Shown here piece after piece: positions 53,847 to 60,495 of a stretch of DNA of 64,000 bases. Every line of letters starts with the position of its first letter. Positions within the stretch are counted from its first letter, which is position 1. The translations under genes and the position numbers were made by a program. Source of the stretch: Ewingella sp049889095 (GTDB lineage: Bacteria; Pseudomonadota; Gammaproteobacteria; Enterobacterales; Enterobacteriaceae); NCBI GenBank assembly GCA_049889095.1, contig JBLJFK010000002.1; one strand, given 5' to 3'. The notes beneath the pieces are model-generated. The model had not been told where the DNA came from and did no database searches. It worked only from the letters and a program-made list of their open reading frames with translations.

Positions 53847-54956
53847 ATGACAAAGAGTTTGCCGTCGATGTTGGATATGTTAACTGATACAATGACTATA
53901 GATTTTGACCAACTACAGAGAAATATTTTGAAAATCAAGGCAATAGATCTTTTTTGCGGCGCAGGTGGCCTTACTCACGGACTAAAAACAGCAGGCATTA
54001 ATGTTGTAGCTGGTTATGACATTGAGGAATCATGCCGCTTTGCCTTTGAACATAACAATGATTCTAGTTTTATTAATAAAGACATTACAAGCTTGAGCGG
54101 TGAGGAAGTAACAAAGCTGTTTGATGATGCAGATGTTACTATCCTTGCTGGATGTGCGCCATGCCAACCATTCTCAACTTATGGCAGAACCAAAAATAAG
54201 CAAAAAGATGATAAATGGTCTCTTCTATACTCATTCTCAAGAATCATTGATGAATGCAGACCAGATATCGTTACTATGGAAAATGTTCCAGGTTTAATGG
54301 CTCAAAACATTTTCCGAGATTTTTTACAAAATCTTGAGAAACATGGTTATTTTGTAGAATACAAAATTGTATTTTGTCCTGACTATGGACTACCACAAAC
54401 TCGCAAAAGATTGGTATTATTAGCCTCTAAACTTGGTCCTATATTTTTAAAAGAACCATCTCATCAGAAAGGGAATTATGTCAGCGTCAAGGATGCAATA
54501 GCAAAACTACCTAAACTTGAAGCTGGTAAAAGCGACTCCAAGGATTCATTACATCGTTGTTCGTCGCTTAGTCCTTTAAACTTAGAAAGAATAAAAGCAT
54601 CTAAACCCGGAGGGGATTGGCATGACTGGCCTATTGAGTTACGTGCAACTTGCCATTTAAAGGATTCAGGTAAATTTTTCCGCAGTGTCTATGGCAGAAT
54701 GAGTTGGGATGAGCCAAGTCCGACAATTACTACTCAGTGCTATGGTTTCGGCAATGGTCGGTTCGGCCATCCAGAGCAGAATAGAGCAATCTCTCTAAGA
54801 GAAGCGGCTTTACTACAAACCTTCCCCAAAGATTACCACTTCTTTAAAAAAGGAGAAACTCTGGACATAGCATCTCTGGCTAAAATGATTGGGAATGCGG
54901 TTCCTGTTAAGTTAGGGGAAGTAATAGGCATGAGTATAGTCAAGCACTTACAATGA
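53847..54956 (+). CDS. C5-cytosine DNA methyltransferase
   Basis: A 369-residue enzyme with motif I AIDLFCGAGGLTHGL (34-42), the catalytic cysteine C106 in AGCAPCQPFS, ENV (145-147), QTRKRL (184-189) and motif X GNAVPV (349-354); the target-recognition region (about 190-290) is short. Start: ATG at 53847, one base after int's stop, with GAGG upstream. The gene is AT-rich, unlike int. It is convergent with a DUF262-HEPN pair, so it may mark host DNA for a linked defence system. No restriction endonuclease of a standard kind is adjacent. Target sequence unknown. Confidence 0.9.
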   Translation: MTKSLPSMLDMLTDTMTIDFDQLQRNILKIKAIDLFCGAGGLTHGLKTAGINVVAGYDIEESCRFAFEHNNDSSFINKDITSLSGEEVTKLFDDADVTILAGCAPCQPFSTYGRTKNKQKDDKWSLLYSFSRIIDECRPDIVTMENVPGLMAQNIFRDFLQNLEKHGYFVEYKIVFCPDYGLPQTRKRLVLLASKLGPIFLKEPSHQKGNYVSVKDAIAKLPKLEAGKSDSKDSLHRCSSLSPLNLERIKASKPGGDWHDWPIELRATCHLKDSGKFFRSVYGRMSWDEPSPTITTQCYGFGNGRFGHPEQNRAISLREAALLQTFPKDYHFFKKGETLDIASLAKMIGNAVPVKLGEVIGMSIVKHLQ

Positions 54957-54960
54957 ATTT

Positions 54961-54990
54961 GAGGGCGTGTAAAACTGCGCGCCCTTATTT
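54961..54990. terminator. Shared terminator between methyltransferase and HEPN gene
   Basis: AGGGCGTG (54962-54969) pairs with CGCGCCCT (54978-54985), followed by TATTTTAT on the plus strand. It fits the 33-base gap of the convergent genes. Confidence 0.6.
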
Positions 54991-55718
54991 TATAAAGTAA
55001 CTTTGTAATTAGCATTAATTAAATAATCATCAAAACAATTAATGACAGCTAGAAGATATTTCTTGGTTACTTCAATATGTTCCTTAGCAGTAGATATAGT
55101 CAACTCACCTCCACATTCTGAAAATGATATTTCACCATGCGCTAATTTATTTCTTGTGAGCGTAATAATTTGAATGACACCCTTCCCATCTTTAACTGGA
55201 CGTTTTATTGATGTATTTATTGTTCGAGGAATGTTTAAGTTCACACCCATTCTTTGGGCTAACGTTCTAATATTTTCATTATCCCAATTACCTCCTCCAC
55301 CCTTAGGTATTTCCAAATCAAAAGGCATGTTGTTTAAGAAAAAGCCACATATACTGAGGGCTTTTTCCAATCTTTTCTCTGGAGGCAGTGAGTCATGTGT
55401 TCCTGCAATATATCTTAGCCAAAGAGACTGAATTTCATTGCGTAACACTCCAATGCCGTTATTATTAACTTCATTAACAACGGCCTTCTCAACAGCCTTC
55501 AGCAATAATGTTACTGTTGATTCAACTAAATTGTAAAGGTGTAAATAAACACCAGCGAACAGTGTTTTTTGCAAAATAGGATCTATTGACATCTCTTCGT
55601 TTTGTATTTTAAGCAAAGTAGAACCAGTCATTATCCCCTTATCTAAAAAGAATAAAAACTGATAATACTCATCTATTTCCTTCACTCTATCTGCATAAGT
55701 AGTTCGTACATTTTCCAT
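54990..55718 (-). CDS. HEPN-domain protein, MAE_28990/MAE_18760 type (putative RNase)
   Basis: A 242-residue protein with a helical N-terminal half and the HEPN nuclease motif R189-N190-K-L-A-H194 (TRNKLAHGEISF). In this superfamily the R-N-x3-H pair usually makes a metal-independent RNase; a helical N-terminal motif (LYNLVESTV, with E66) also fits. It starts 2 bases after the DUF262 gene, so the two are translationally linked. It is very AT-rich. It could be the effector of the methyltransferase-linked system. RNase activity is inferred. Confidence 0.7.
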   Translation of the reverse strand: MENVRTTYADRVKEIDEYYQFLFFLDKGIMTGSTLLKIQNEEMSIDPILQKTLFAGVYLHLYNLVESTVTLLLKAVEKAVVNEVNNNGIGVLRNEIQSLWLRYIAGTHDSLPPEKRLEKALSICGFFLNNMPFDLEIPKGGGGNWDNENIRTLAQRMGVNLNIPRTINTSIKRPVKDGKGVIQIITLTRNKLAHGEISFSECGGELTISTAKEHIEVTKKYLLAVINCFDDYLINANYKVTL

Positions 55719-55720
55719 AT

Positions 55721-56779
55721 TTATTGACCATATCTTGCAGCAACAAATTGAATTCTTCCTGTTAGTTTTTTCTTGGCATTCGCGCCATCTGACCTCACTT
55801 CAGCATTAAACTCTTTGCTTGAAACCCAATCAACATTAACATTTCTTTGCACCGCAAACTCAGGGTGTTCTTTGATATAAAGATACGTACCGATTGATAT
55901 CGCCTCATACCTAGAACGGGGTGTTGTTCCTGCAGATGCTATTTTTCTGAATCCATTAGGGAAGTTATTATCAATAAAAAGCATCGTTGAAAGAAATCTC
56001 TGTTCATACTCTGCACGGAGTCTCTCATTTTTTGTAAACTCCTCATTCATTTTTCTAATATATTTAAAAATAAACCTTGACACATCGTCAGAATAACCTT
56101 CCAGACCATCACCATATGCAAAAAACCTAGAAACCAACTCTTCTCTTTCACGCTGATCGTGCTGTTTTTTTGATACCGGTGCTAATTTTTTGAAAAGATC
56201 ATTCTCTGACAGAGAAATTATCATACTCATGAATTCACCGCGTAATGCCCCACGACGAACCTCTGCTGAATTAGCTACCTTACTCCCCGTATTTATTCTC
56301 TCGAAAAGATCAAATCTTGACTCCTCATCAGCGGCAGAATTTAATACTATCCCTCTTAATGATCTATTCTTTATTTTGCGCTGTCTTGACTCTGGCAGAT
56401 CGGAAAACTTAAGACCATTTGCAGCTGGAATTTTTTCCACATTTTGCATAACAAGATCATCGTATAAGTAGTCTTTAATAGTTCTTAATCTCTGTGAACC
56501 ATCGACAATTTCCAATTTACCTGTTGCTGGATCCTCCCAGAAAAAAATGAATGGAATCGGAAGTCCAATTAAAATTGATTCAATAAATTTAGATTTCCTA
56601 TCCTCTTCCCAAGTAAAATTCCTTTGGTATTCTGGCACAAGATATTCTTGATTTTTCATTTTTAATGCTAAAATTTCTAACGTAAACTCAGATATAAAAT
56701 ATTCGATCCTTTTAGAGCAACTAGCAATTTGGAGTTCAGCCAGTTCTATCTCCGCTAACACTTCGGGTTTGCGACTCAT
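55721..56779 (-). CDS. DUF262 (ParB/Srx-fold) protein
   Basis: A 352-residue DUF262 protein: PEYQRNFTWEEDRKSKFIES near residues 49-68, the DGSQR motif (D93-R97, a variant of DGQQR) and FERINTGSKVANSAEVRRG. GmrSD and SspE share this domain for NTP binding and sensing of modified DNA, but those add a DUF1524 HNH nuclease, which is absent here. The HEPN gene directly after it may supply the missing nuclease. An AGGAG precedes its ATG. Confidence 0.8.
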   Translation of the reverse strand: MSRKPEVLAEIELAELQIASCSKRIEYFISEFTLEILALKMKNQEYLVPEYQRNFTWEEDRKSKFIESILIGLPIPFIFFWEDPATGKLEIVDGSQRLRTIKDYLYDDLVMQNVEKIPAANGLKFSDLPESRQRKIKNRSLRGIVLNSAADEESRFDLFERINTGSKVANSAEVRRGALRGEFMSMIISLSENDLFKKLAPVSKKQHDQREREELVSRFFAYGDGLEGYSDDVSRFIFKYIRKMNEEFTKNERLRAEYEQRFLSTMLFIDNNFPNGFRKIASAGTTPRSRYEAISIGTYLYIKEHPEFAVQRNVNVDWVSSKEFNAEVRSDGANAKKKLTGRIQFVAARYGQ

Positions 56780-57299
56780 AATATCCTACTCCTTATAAAG
56801 ACTAAATTTCATTATTAACCTACATATTACAAATAAAGACAAAACCAATACTATAGCAACCCCTGGCCGTTAGGCCAGTCCTAATCGCATTACGTATCTC
56901 ACAACTCACCTAAAACATCACTAGCATCTCAGAGTGGTGCATTAATAAATTGGCTCAAAGCTACTACGTGCAGCAATTGTTAACGCAGCGCCTTTTTCTG
57001 TGCATTTTTCATACAAACCTACATAAGTGAGGATTCTGTTTTCTTTCTTACATCAATTGACTTGAAAGGTAGCTTATCCGGCAACGCGCGCAATGTTACC
57101 CGCCTGCCCGCTTTGACTTTACCATGCGCTTTTCATGCATGCTTGAGAACGGCCTTAAGCCCTTACAGCAAGGGGCTTACGTCATTTTTGCGTCTGTCTA
57201 CTGCATGCAAAACCATGCGCCCTATGCATGCACAGGTCATTAAAGGCGGCTAGCCAGAGAAAAGGCGTCATAAGAACTGAAGCATTGCTGACGCGACAT
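56780..57299. other. Intergenic cargo region
   Basis: About 520 bases. A CTGGCC/GGCCAG hairpin (56863-56878) and a cluster of GCATGC palindromes (57137, 57203, 57226) occur. A frame of 63 codons (57062-57253) overlaps the cluster, but I cannot support it as a gene. The right part ends at the delta terminator. Confidence 0.4.
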
Positions 57300-57327
57300 G
57301 AAAAAGCCGCCTCACAAAGAAGCGGCT
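57300..57327 (-). terminator. Terminator of the psu-delta operon
   Basis: AGCCGC (57305-57310) pairs with GCGGCT (57322-57327); on the minus strand it is followed by TTTTTC. It lies 58 bases past the delta stop. Confidence 0.7.
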
Positions 57328-57384
57328 AATGATGAACTCAAAGCGGATAACGGGAAGCAGCCATAACCATCAGAGATTAACGCC

Positions 57385-57555
57385 TCAGCGTATAGACACA
57401 TCTCTTTCTATTATCTTGCTGATACTCTCAAACGTTTTAAAAGCACAGGAACAATAGATGTTGGTGCATTGGTAATAGGCTTCTTTCGTTTGCTCTGAAA
57501 TATAGCGACTGGTGCGAATATGTGCCGCAGAACGGCACAAAGGACAGCGCATCAT
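57385..57555 (-). CDS. Ogr/Delta-family zinc-finger transcription activator
   Basis: A 56-residue protein reading MMRCPLCRSAAHIRTSRYIS, then EQTKEAYYQCTNIYCSCAFK, then TFESISKIIERDVSIR. The C4/C7 and C30/C35 pairs (CPLC, then QCTNIYC) and the TSRYIS...YQC core match P2 Ogr and the half-domains of P4 Delta, which activate late phage promoters by binding TGT-N12-ACA sites. It is single-domain like Ogr rather than the double-domain P4 Delta. It follows psu by 4 bases and is short enough to be missed by length-limited ORF searches. Confidence 0.9.
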   Translation of the reverse strand: MMRCPLCRSAAHIRTSRYISEQTKEAYYQCTNIYCSCAFKTFESISKIIERDVSIR

Positions 57556-57559
57556 ATGA

Positions 57560-58282
57560 TTATTTCGCTTGCTGTCGCTGCTTTTTTACTTCATTAAGCT
57601 CTTGGTAAAGTTGTTGTTGTTTTATCGGGCTATTCATTAGCACCATATCAACACCGGCCAGGCTTGGATGATAAAGACCTATTTTCTCCAATACCGGTTC
57701 GATTTCCATATCAAAATCACACTCTTTTGCTACATCGATTAATTTATTGCCGATAAGCTCACTGACGACTTTTTCAGGTTCCCGGTAATATCCTGATTGC
57801 GCCTCTTGAGAAGTCACCATCGACAGTGCGTGAAGTTTTAGCTTAATCCCCCGAACCAGACTTGGGCTAAGATTCTTTAATGCCTGTGACCACTGGTATT
57901 CAGCATAAGTAACAAAAGCATGTTTGTGCGCGTTAAGCAGCTTTTTTGCCGTTCCTGCGCAGCACAATATTTCCGTTTTCTGGTCCAGCTCCAAATCATC
58001 AATCAGATCCGCAAATTCTTTAGCCAGTTCCATTTGGCTGATCCGCTGGCTGTGTTCGTTTCTGAGATCTTCGGTCATCTCTCCACGCAGGTTACGAAAC
58101 CGAGTCCGCCAGTTTGTTTCTGCTTCTTTACTTTGCTCCTGCGCCTGATCCCTTTCTTTCGTACAACGCGATATGGCTTCGCTGATGTCATTCAGTCTTA
58201 ACATGCTTCCGGCATGGGCAACTTTGGCCTCATCGAAGGCAATGATGGCGTTATTTACAGCCTTGGATGGTGAGTGATTCAT
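57560..58282 (-). CDS. psu: Polarity suppression protein Psu-like
   Basis: A 240-residue, highly charged, helical protein. It matches the pattern of Psu-type capsid decoration / polarity suppression proteins of P4-like elements, which suppress Rho and stabilise the small P4 head (KAVNNAIIAFDEAKVAHAGS at the start, long coiled coil at residues about 30-95). It is longer than P4 Psu (190 residues) and I base the call largely on position next to delta/ogr and on two delta-type promoter sites upstream. Confidence 0.6.
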   Translation of the reverse strand: MNHSPSKAVNNAIIAFDEAKVAHAGSMLRLNDISEAISRCTKERDQAQEQSKEAETNWRTRFRNLRGEMTEDLRNEHSQRISQMELAKEFADLIDDLELDQKTEILCCAGTAKKLLNAHKHAFVTYAEYQWSQALKNLSPSLVRGIKLKLHALSMVTSQEAQSGYYREPEKVVSELIGNKLIDVAKECDFDMEIEPVLEKIGLYHPSLAGVDMVLMNSPIKQQQLYQELNEVKKQRQQAK

Positions 58283-58318
58283 GATGGGTTGTCTCCGGTA
58301 TGTTCAAGATGAATCTAT

Positions 58319-58336
58319 TGTGCGGAGGCTGGCACA
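58319..58336. promoter_or_regulatory. Ogr/Delta binding site (perfect TGT-N12-ACA)
   Basis: TGTGCGGAGGCTGGCACA fits TGT-N12-ACA, with wider TTGTGC/GCACAA arms. Taken with the second site at 58357-58374 it matches the two-site layout I recall for P4 late promoters, about -18 and -55. Confidence 0.7.
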
Positions 58337-58356
58337 ACATTTCTATTGAATGACGC

Positions 58357-58374
58357 TTGGTGGTGGCTGGTACA
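58357..58374. promoter_or_regulatory. Second, degenerate Ogr/Delta site
   Basis: TTGGTGGTGGCTGGTACA gives TTG-N12-ACA; the core GGCTGG(C/T)ACAAC repeats that of the first site, 38 bases apart. If centred near -55 the transcript would start near 58310, just before psu. Confidence 0.5.
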
Positions 58375-58427
58375 ACAACCCCAAAGGCATCCCACCCAAT
58401 CAATGACTCGGTTTTAGTTATAGAAAA

Positions 58428-58668
58428 TACTGTTCACTACTATTCACTTATAAATAAAAACCATATAAATCATTAAATTAACCAGTGAACACTTATTTAA
58501 AAACTCATCACTGACTATTCACAAGTGATCACCGTTCAGAGAAAATCTTTTCTTTGGCTAGCCTTTATTTCTAATGTTTATATCTATTGATTAATAAAAA
58601 TAGACAACTAATAGTTATCAATAGTGCTCATTTAACAATCAGCATGGTGCTGTGCACCATCGTTCACT
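58428..58668. other. Probable replication origin with TTCAC iterons
   Basis: Repeats of the TGTTCACT type: TGTTCACT 58431, TATTCACT 58441, AGTGAACA (reverse) 58484, TATTCAC 58516, CGTTCACT 58661, in very AT-rich DNA. P4 alpha binds such repeats. The other part is the IR ATGGTGC/GCACCAT (58644-58660). Confidence 0.65.
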
Positions 58669-58860
58669 TTGCCAATGATTGCCACCCAATTCCACCCAGT
58701 TATATTCGTCGCAATCTGAAAAATGCAATCCTTTTTTTGCCGTAAAATCATCGCTAGAAGGCTTGTTGCCAAACACAAAAATATTCTCACAATAGGAGGC
58801 TACTTAACGGAACCGCCGGTACTGAATAGATCTTGCCGGACACAAAAAAGAGGTAGCACC

Positions 58861-59121
58861 ATGCTTTCTATCACTCAAAATATGCCCCCTGCATCGTACC
58901 CAAACCTGCCGCCAGCATTTCCCCGCGACCGCTTTATGCGACTGCCCGAAGTCATCCATACCACCGGCCTGTCACGTTCAACTATTTACGATTTAATCAG
59001 TCGTCACCTTTTTCCAGCACAGTTATCCCTCGGCGGTAAAAACGTCGCATGGCTGGCGTCTGAAATCGACACATGGATGAATGAGCGTATTGCAGCTCGC
59101 TCCCAGGCGGTCACACAATGA
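58861..59121 (+). CDS. alpA: AlpA/Vis-family DNA-binding regulator
   Basis: An 86-residue excisionase-like HTH protein: FMRLPEVIHTTGLSRSTIYD and WLASEIDTWMNERIAARSQA. AlpA of CP4-57 and Vis of P4 control excision by the integrase. The frame starts earlier, but ATG at 58861 has AGGT upstream and starts the conserved part. It overlaps the next gene by 4 bases. Confidence 0.92.
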   Translation: MLSITQNMPPASYPNLPPAFPRDRFMRLPEVIHTTGLSRSTIYDLISRHLFPAQLSLGGKNVAWLASEIDTWMNERIAARSQAVTQ

Positions 59122-59348
59122 TTTCACTCTCAGTCGGTCATCATAATATTGCGCTCAAAACCGATGAAGCGATCTACCTTGCCGAAAGTCTGATTGCTGC
59201 CGCGCTCGGCGTGAAAAATGACTTACCTGCATTTACCAGCGAGACTCTCGGCGTGCTGTCGGTGACGGTTAAGGATGAAAGTAGGGATACATCTCGCCAC
59301 TTCCGATCAAATCCGCAGCAGTCCGATCACGTCCTGACCGATTGCTAA
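59118..59348 (+). CDS. Small hypothetical protein of P4-like elements
   Basis: A 76-residue protein (MISLSVGHHNIALKTDEAIY, then LAESLIAAALGVKNDLPAFT). Its ATG overlaps the alpA stop. I do not recognise a domain; its position between alpA and the immunity region recurs in this element type, so it is likely real. Confidence 0.6.
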   Translation: MISLSVGHHNIALKTDEAIYLAESLIAAALGVKNDLPAFTSETLGVLSVTVKDESRDTSRHFRSNPQQSDHVLTDC

Positions 59349-59361
59349 GGGAGAAAGGCTA

Positions 59362-59886
59362 ATGCAGCAAAAAAGGCTTTTCTCTGGCAAGCCGCTGGTC
59401 TATAGTTTTTGGGCTGTCGCTAAATCGGCAGCCGGGCGTGGAAACCCGAGCAACTCAATGGCGACACAACACGCGCCAGGCGTGTTTTTTTATGTCGCAG
59501 CCTTAGCGCACCTGTTATTTGCACAATGGTTTCTAGACCGCTGTGTTTATCGAACAATGGTAGCTCAGGCGGGGCAGCCTTCGGGCTGGCCGGTAGTCAT
59601 TGAGGCCGGTATTTCCACCCCCGTCTGGGCTACCACCCATAAGCGTGGAAACTTCGGTGGTAGCAATAACCATTACTCAATGGAGGCTGCCACCATGGCG
59701 ACATCCCTCACGATCTTACATCCGAAATTTACATTTCTGTTCGCTGCCGTTCGCCGCGCTGAACCTAAAGCGCGTATCTGTATGCTACGTTTTGCCGCAG
59801 ATAACGAACACTCTGCCCGCCAACTGCTGTGCCGCGATTACGTACTGTGTTTTGCCGGTCGTTTGCCAGTACAGGAGGCCGTATGA
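59362..59886 (+). CDS. Ash/Icd-like protein of the P4 immunity region
   Basis: A 174-codon frame with the Ash motif VAKSAAGRGNPS, QPSGWPV and STPVWATTHKRG. The last 63 codons, from ATG 59695 behind GGAGG at best spacing (MATSLTILHPKFTF...), match Icd-like cell-division inhibitors. The first part overlaps strong RNA hairpins typical of P4 immunity, so the true protein may only be 59695-59886, while the upstream conservation reflects RNA. The full frame is given because annotated Ash proteins are of this length. Confidence 0.6.
   Translation: MQQKRLFSGKPLVYSFWAVAKSAAGRGNPSNSMATQHAPGVFFYVAALAHLLFAQWFLDRCVYRTMVAQAGQPSGWPVVIEAGISTPVWATTHKRGNFGGSNNHYSMEAATMATSLTILHPKFTFLFAAVRRAEPKARICMLRFAADNEHSARQLLCRDYVLCFAGRLPVQEAV
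59405..59498 (+). ncRNA. Candidate P4-type immunity (cI-like) RNA with terminator
   Basis: A hairpin GGCTGTCG/CGGCAGCC (59412-59433, 6-base loop) is followed by a terminator AACACGC/GCGTGTT with T's (59468-59491) wrapped by GCGACA/TGTCGC. P4 has a small RNA that terminates its own operon from this position. Exact ends unknown. Confidence 0.5.
59629..59664 (+). promoter_or_regulatory. Competing RNA hairpins before the icd-like start
   Basis: GCTACCACC (59629-59637) pairs perfectly with GGTGGTAGC (59656-59664). TTTCCAC (59612) can pair instead with GTGGAAA (59645) in its loop, so alternative structures exist just ahead of the ATG at 59695. Confidence 0.55.
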
Positions 59887-60146
59887 ACAGACTCGCTTCC
59901 TATTATTTCCCGAATACGCATTACCCTATCCCCCATGCCGATTTTCTGCGCTTACAACATGCCCACAATGTCGGGGTGATGTTCCTCGACATGCTGGACA
60001 CACAGGACTCTCTGGGTCATAAGCCTGACACAAATCAACTCGCCTCGATGGCCTCTGTTGTAGCCCTTCTGACTGACCAACTCGGCAAAGTCGTCGATAC
60101 CTGCGAAGCAAAAATGGGAATACAGCCGGAGGACACCTGCAAATGA
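59883..60146 (+). CDS. Hypothetical protein, positional match of P4 orf88
   Basis: An 87-residue protein starting at ATG 59883, which overlaps the previous stop (ATGA) and follows GGAGG. It reads HYPIPHADFLRLQHAHNVGV, MFLDMLDTQDSLGHKP. Its size and place between the immunity region and alpha match P4 orf88. No function known. Confidence 0.75.
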   Translation: MNRLASYYFPNTHYPIPHADFLRLQHAHNVGVMFLDMLDTQDSLGHKPDTNQLASMASVVALLTDQLGKVVDTCEAKMGIQPEDTCK

Positions 60147-60484
60147 TCACCACCCAACAATCATGCCTGCCGGTTGAAGTACTCACGGCCCTTTATCGCC
60201 GCGCTCTGGCACAGGCTTATCTCGATGCCTGCGCCTCTCATGGTCTTGAAATCGGCTACACGCTTGATGAACTGCAAATGGCCATCGCGGCAGAAGTCGA
60301 AAATTATTACGTCGGTCAGCACGGCCCAAGGGTTGGCATGGATATGGCCTGCGCCATGCTCCGCGATATGGTTCAGCCGGATATTCTGGTCGCGAAACCC
60401 CGCCTGACGATGCTCGGTGAATCCATGATGGACGAGTTGTGCCATCAACACATTGCATCAACCCCGCATACAACGCTGCACTGA
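60143..60484 (+). CDS. Hypothetical protein, positional match of P4 orf106
   Basis: A 113-residue protein (PVEVLTALYRRALAQAYLDA, GYTLDELQMAIAAEVENYYV, GMDMACAMLRDMV). It overlaps the preceding gene by 4 bases and precedes alpha by 11 bases. Size and position match P4 orf106 (cnr-proximal); function unknown. Confidence 0.75.
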   Translation: MITTQQSCLPVEVLTALYRRALAQAYLDACASHGLEIGYTLDELQMAIAAEVENYYVGQHGPRVGMDMACAMLRDMVQPDILVAKPRLTMLGESMMDELCHQHIASTPHTTLH

Positions 60485-60495
60485 TGGAGGCGCAC

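Noticed and set aside
57062..57253. 63-codon frame in the satellite gap
   Set aside because: No ribosome site or recognised family; overlaps a GCATGC cluster and reads like chance. Kept only as part of the intergenic description.
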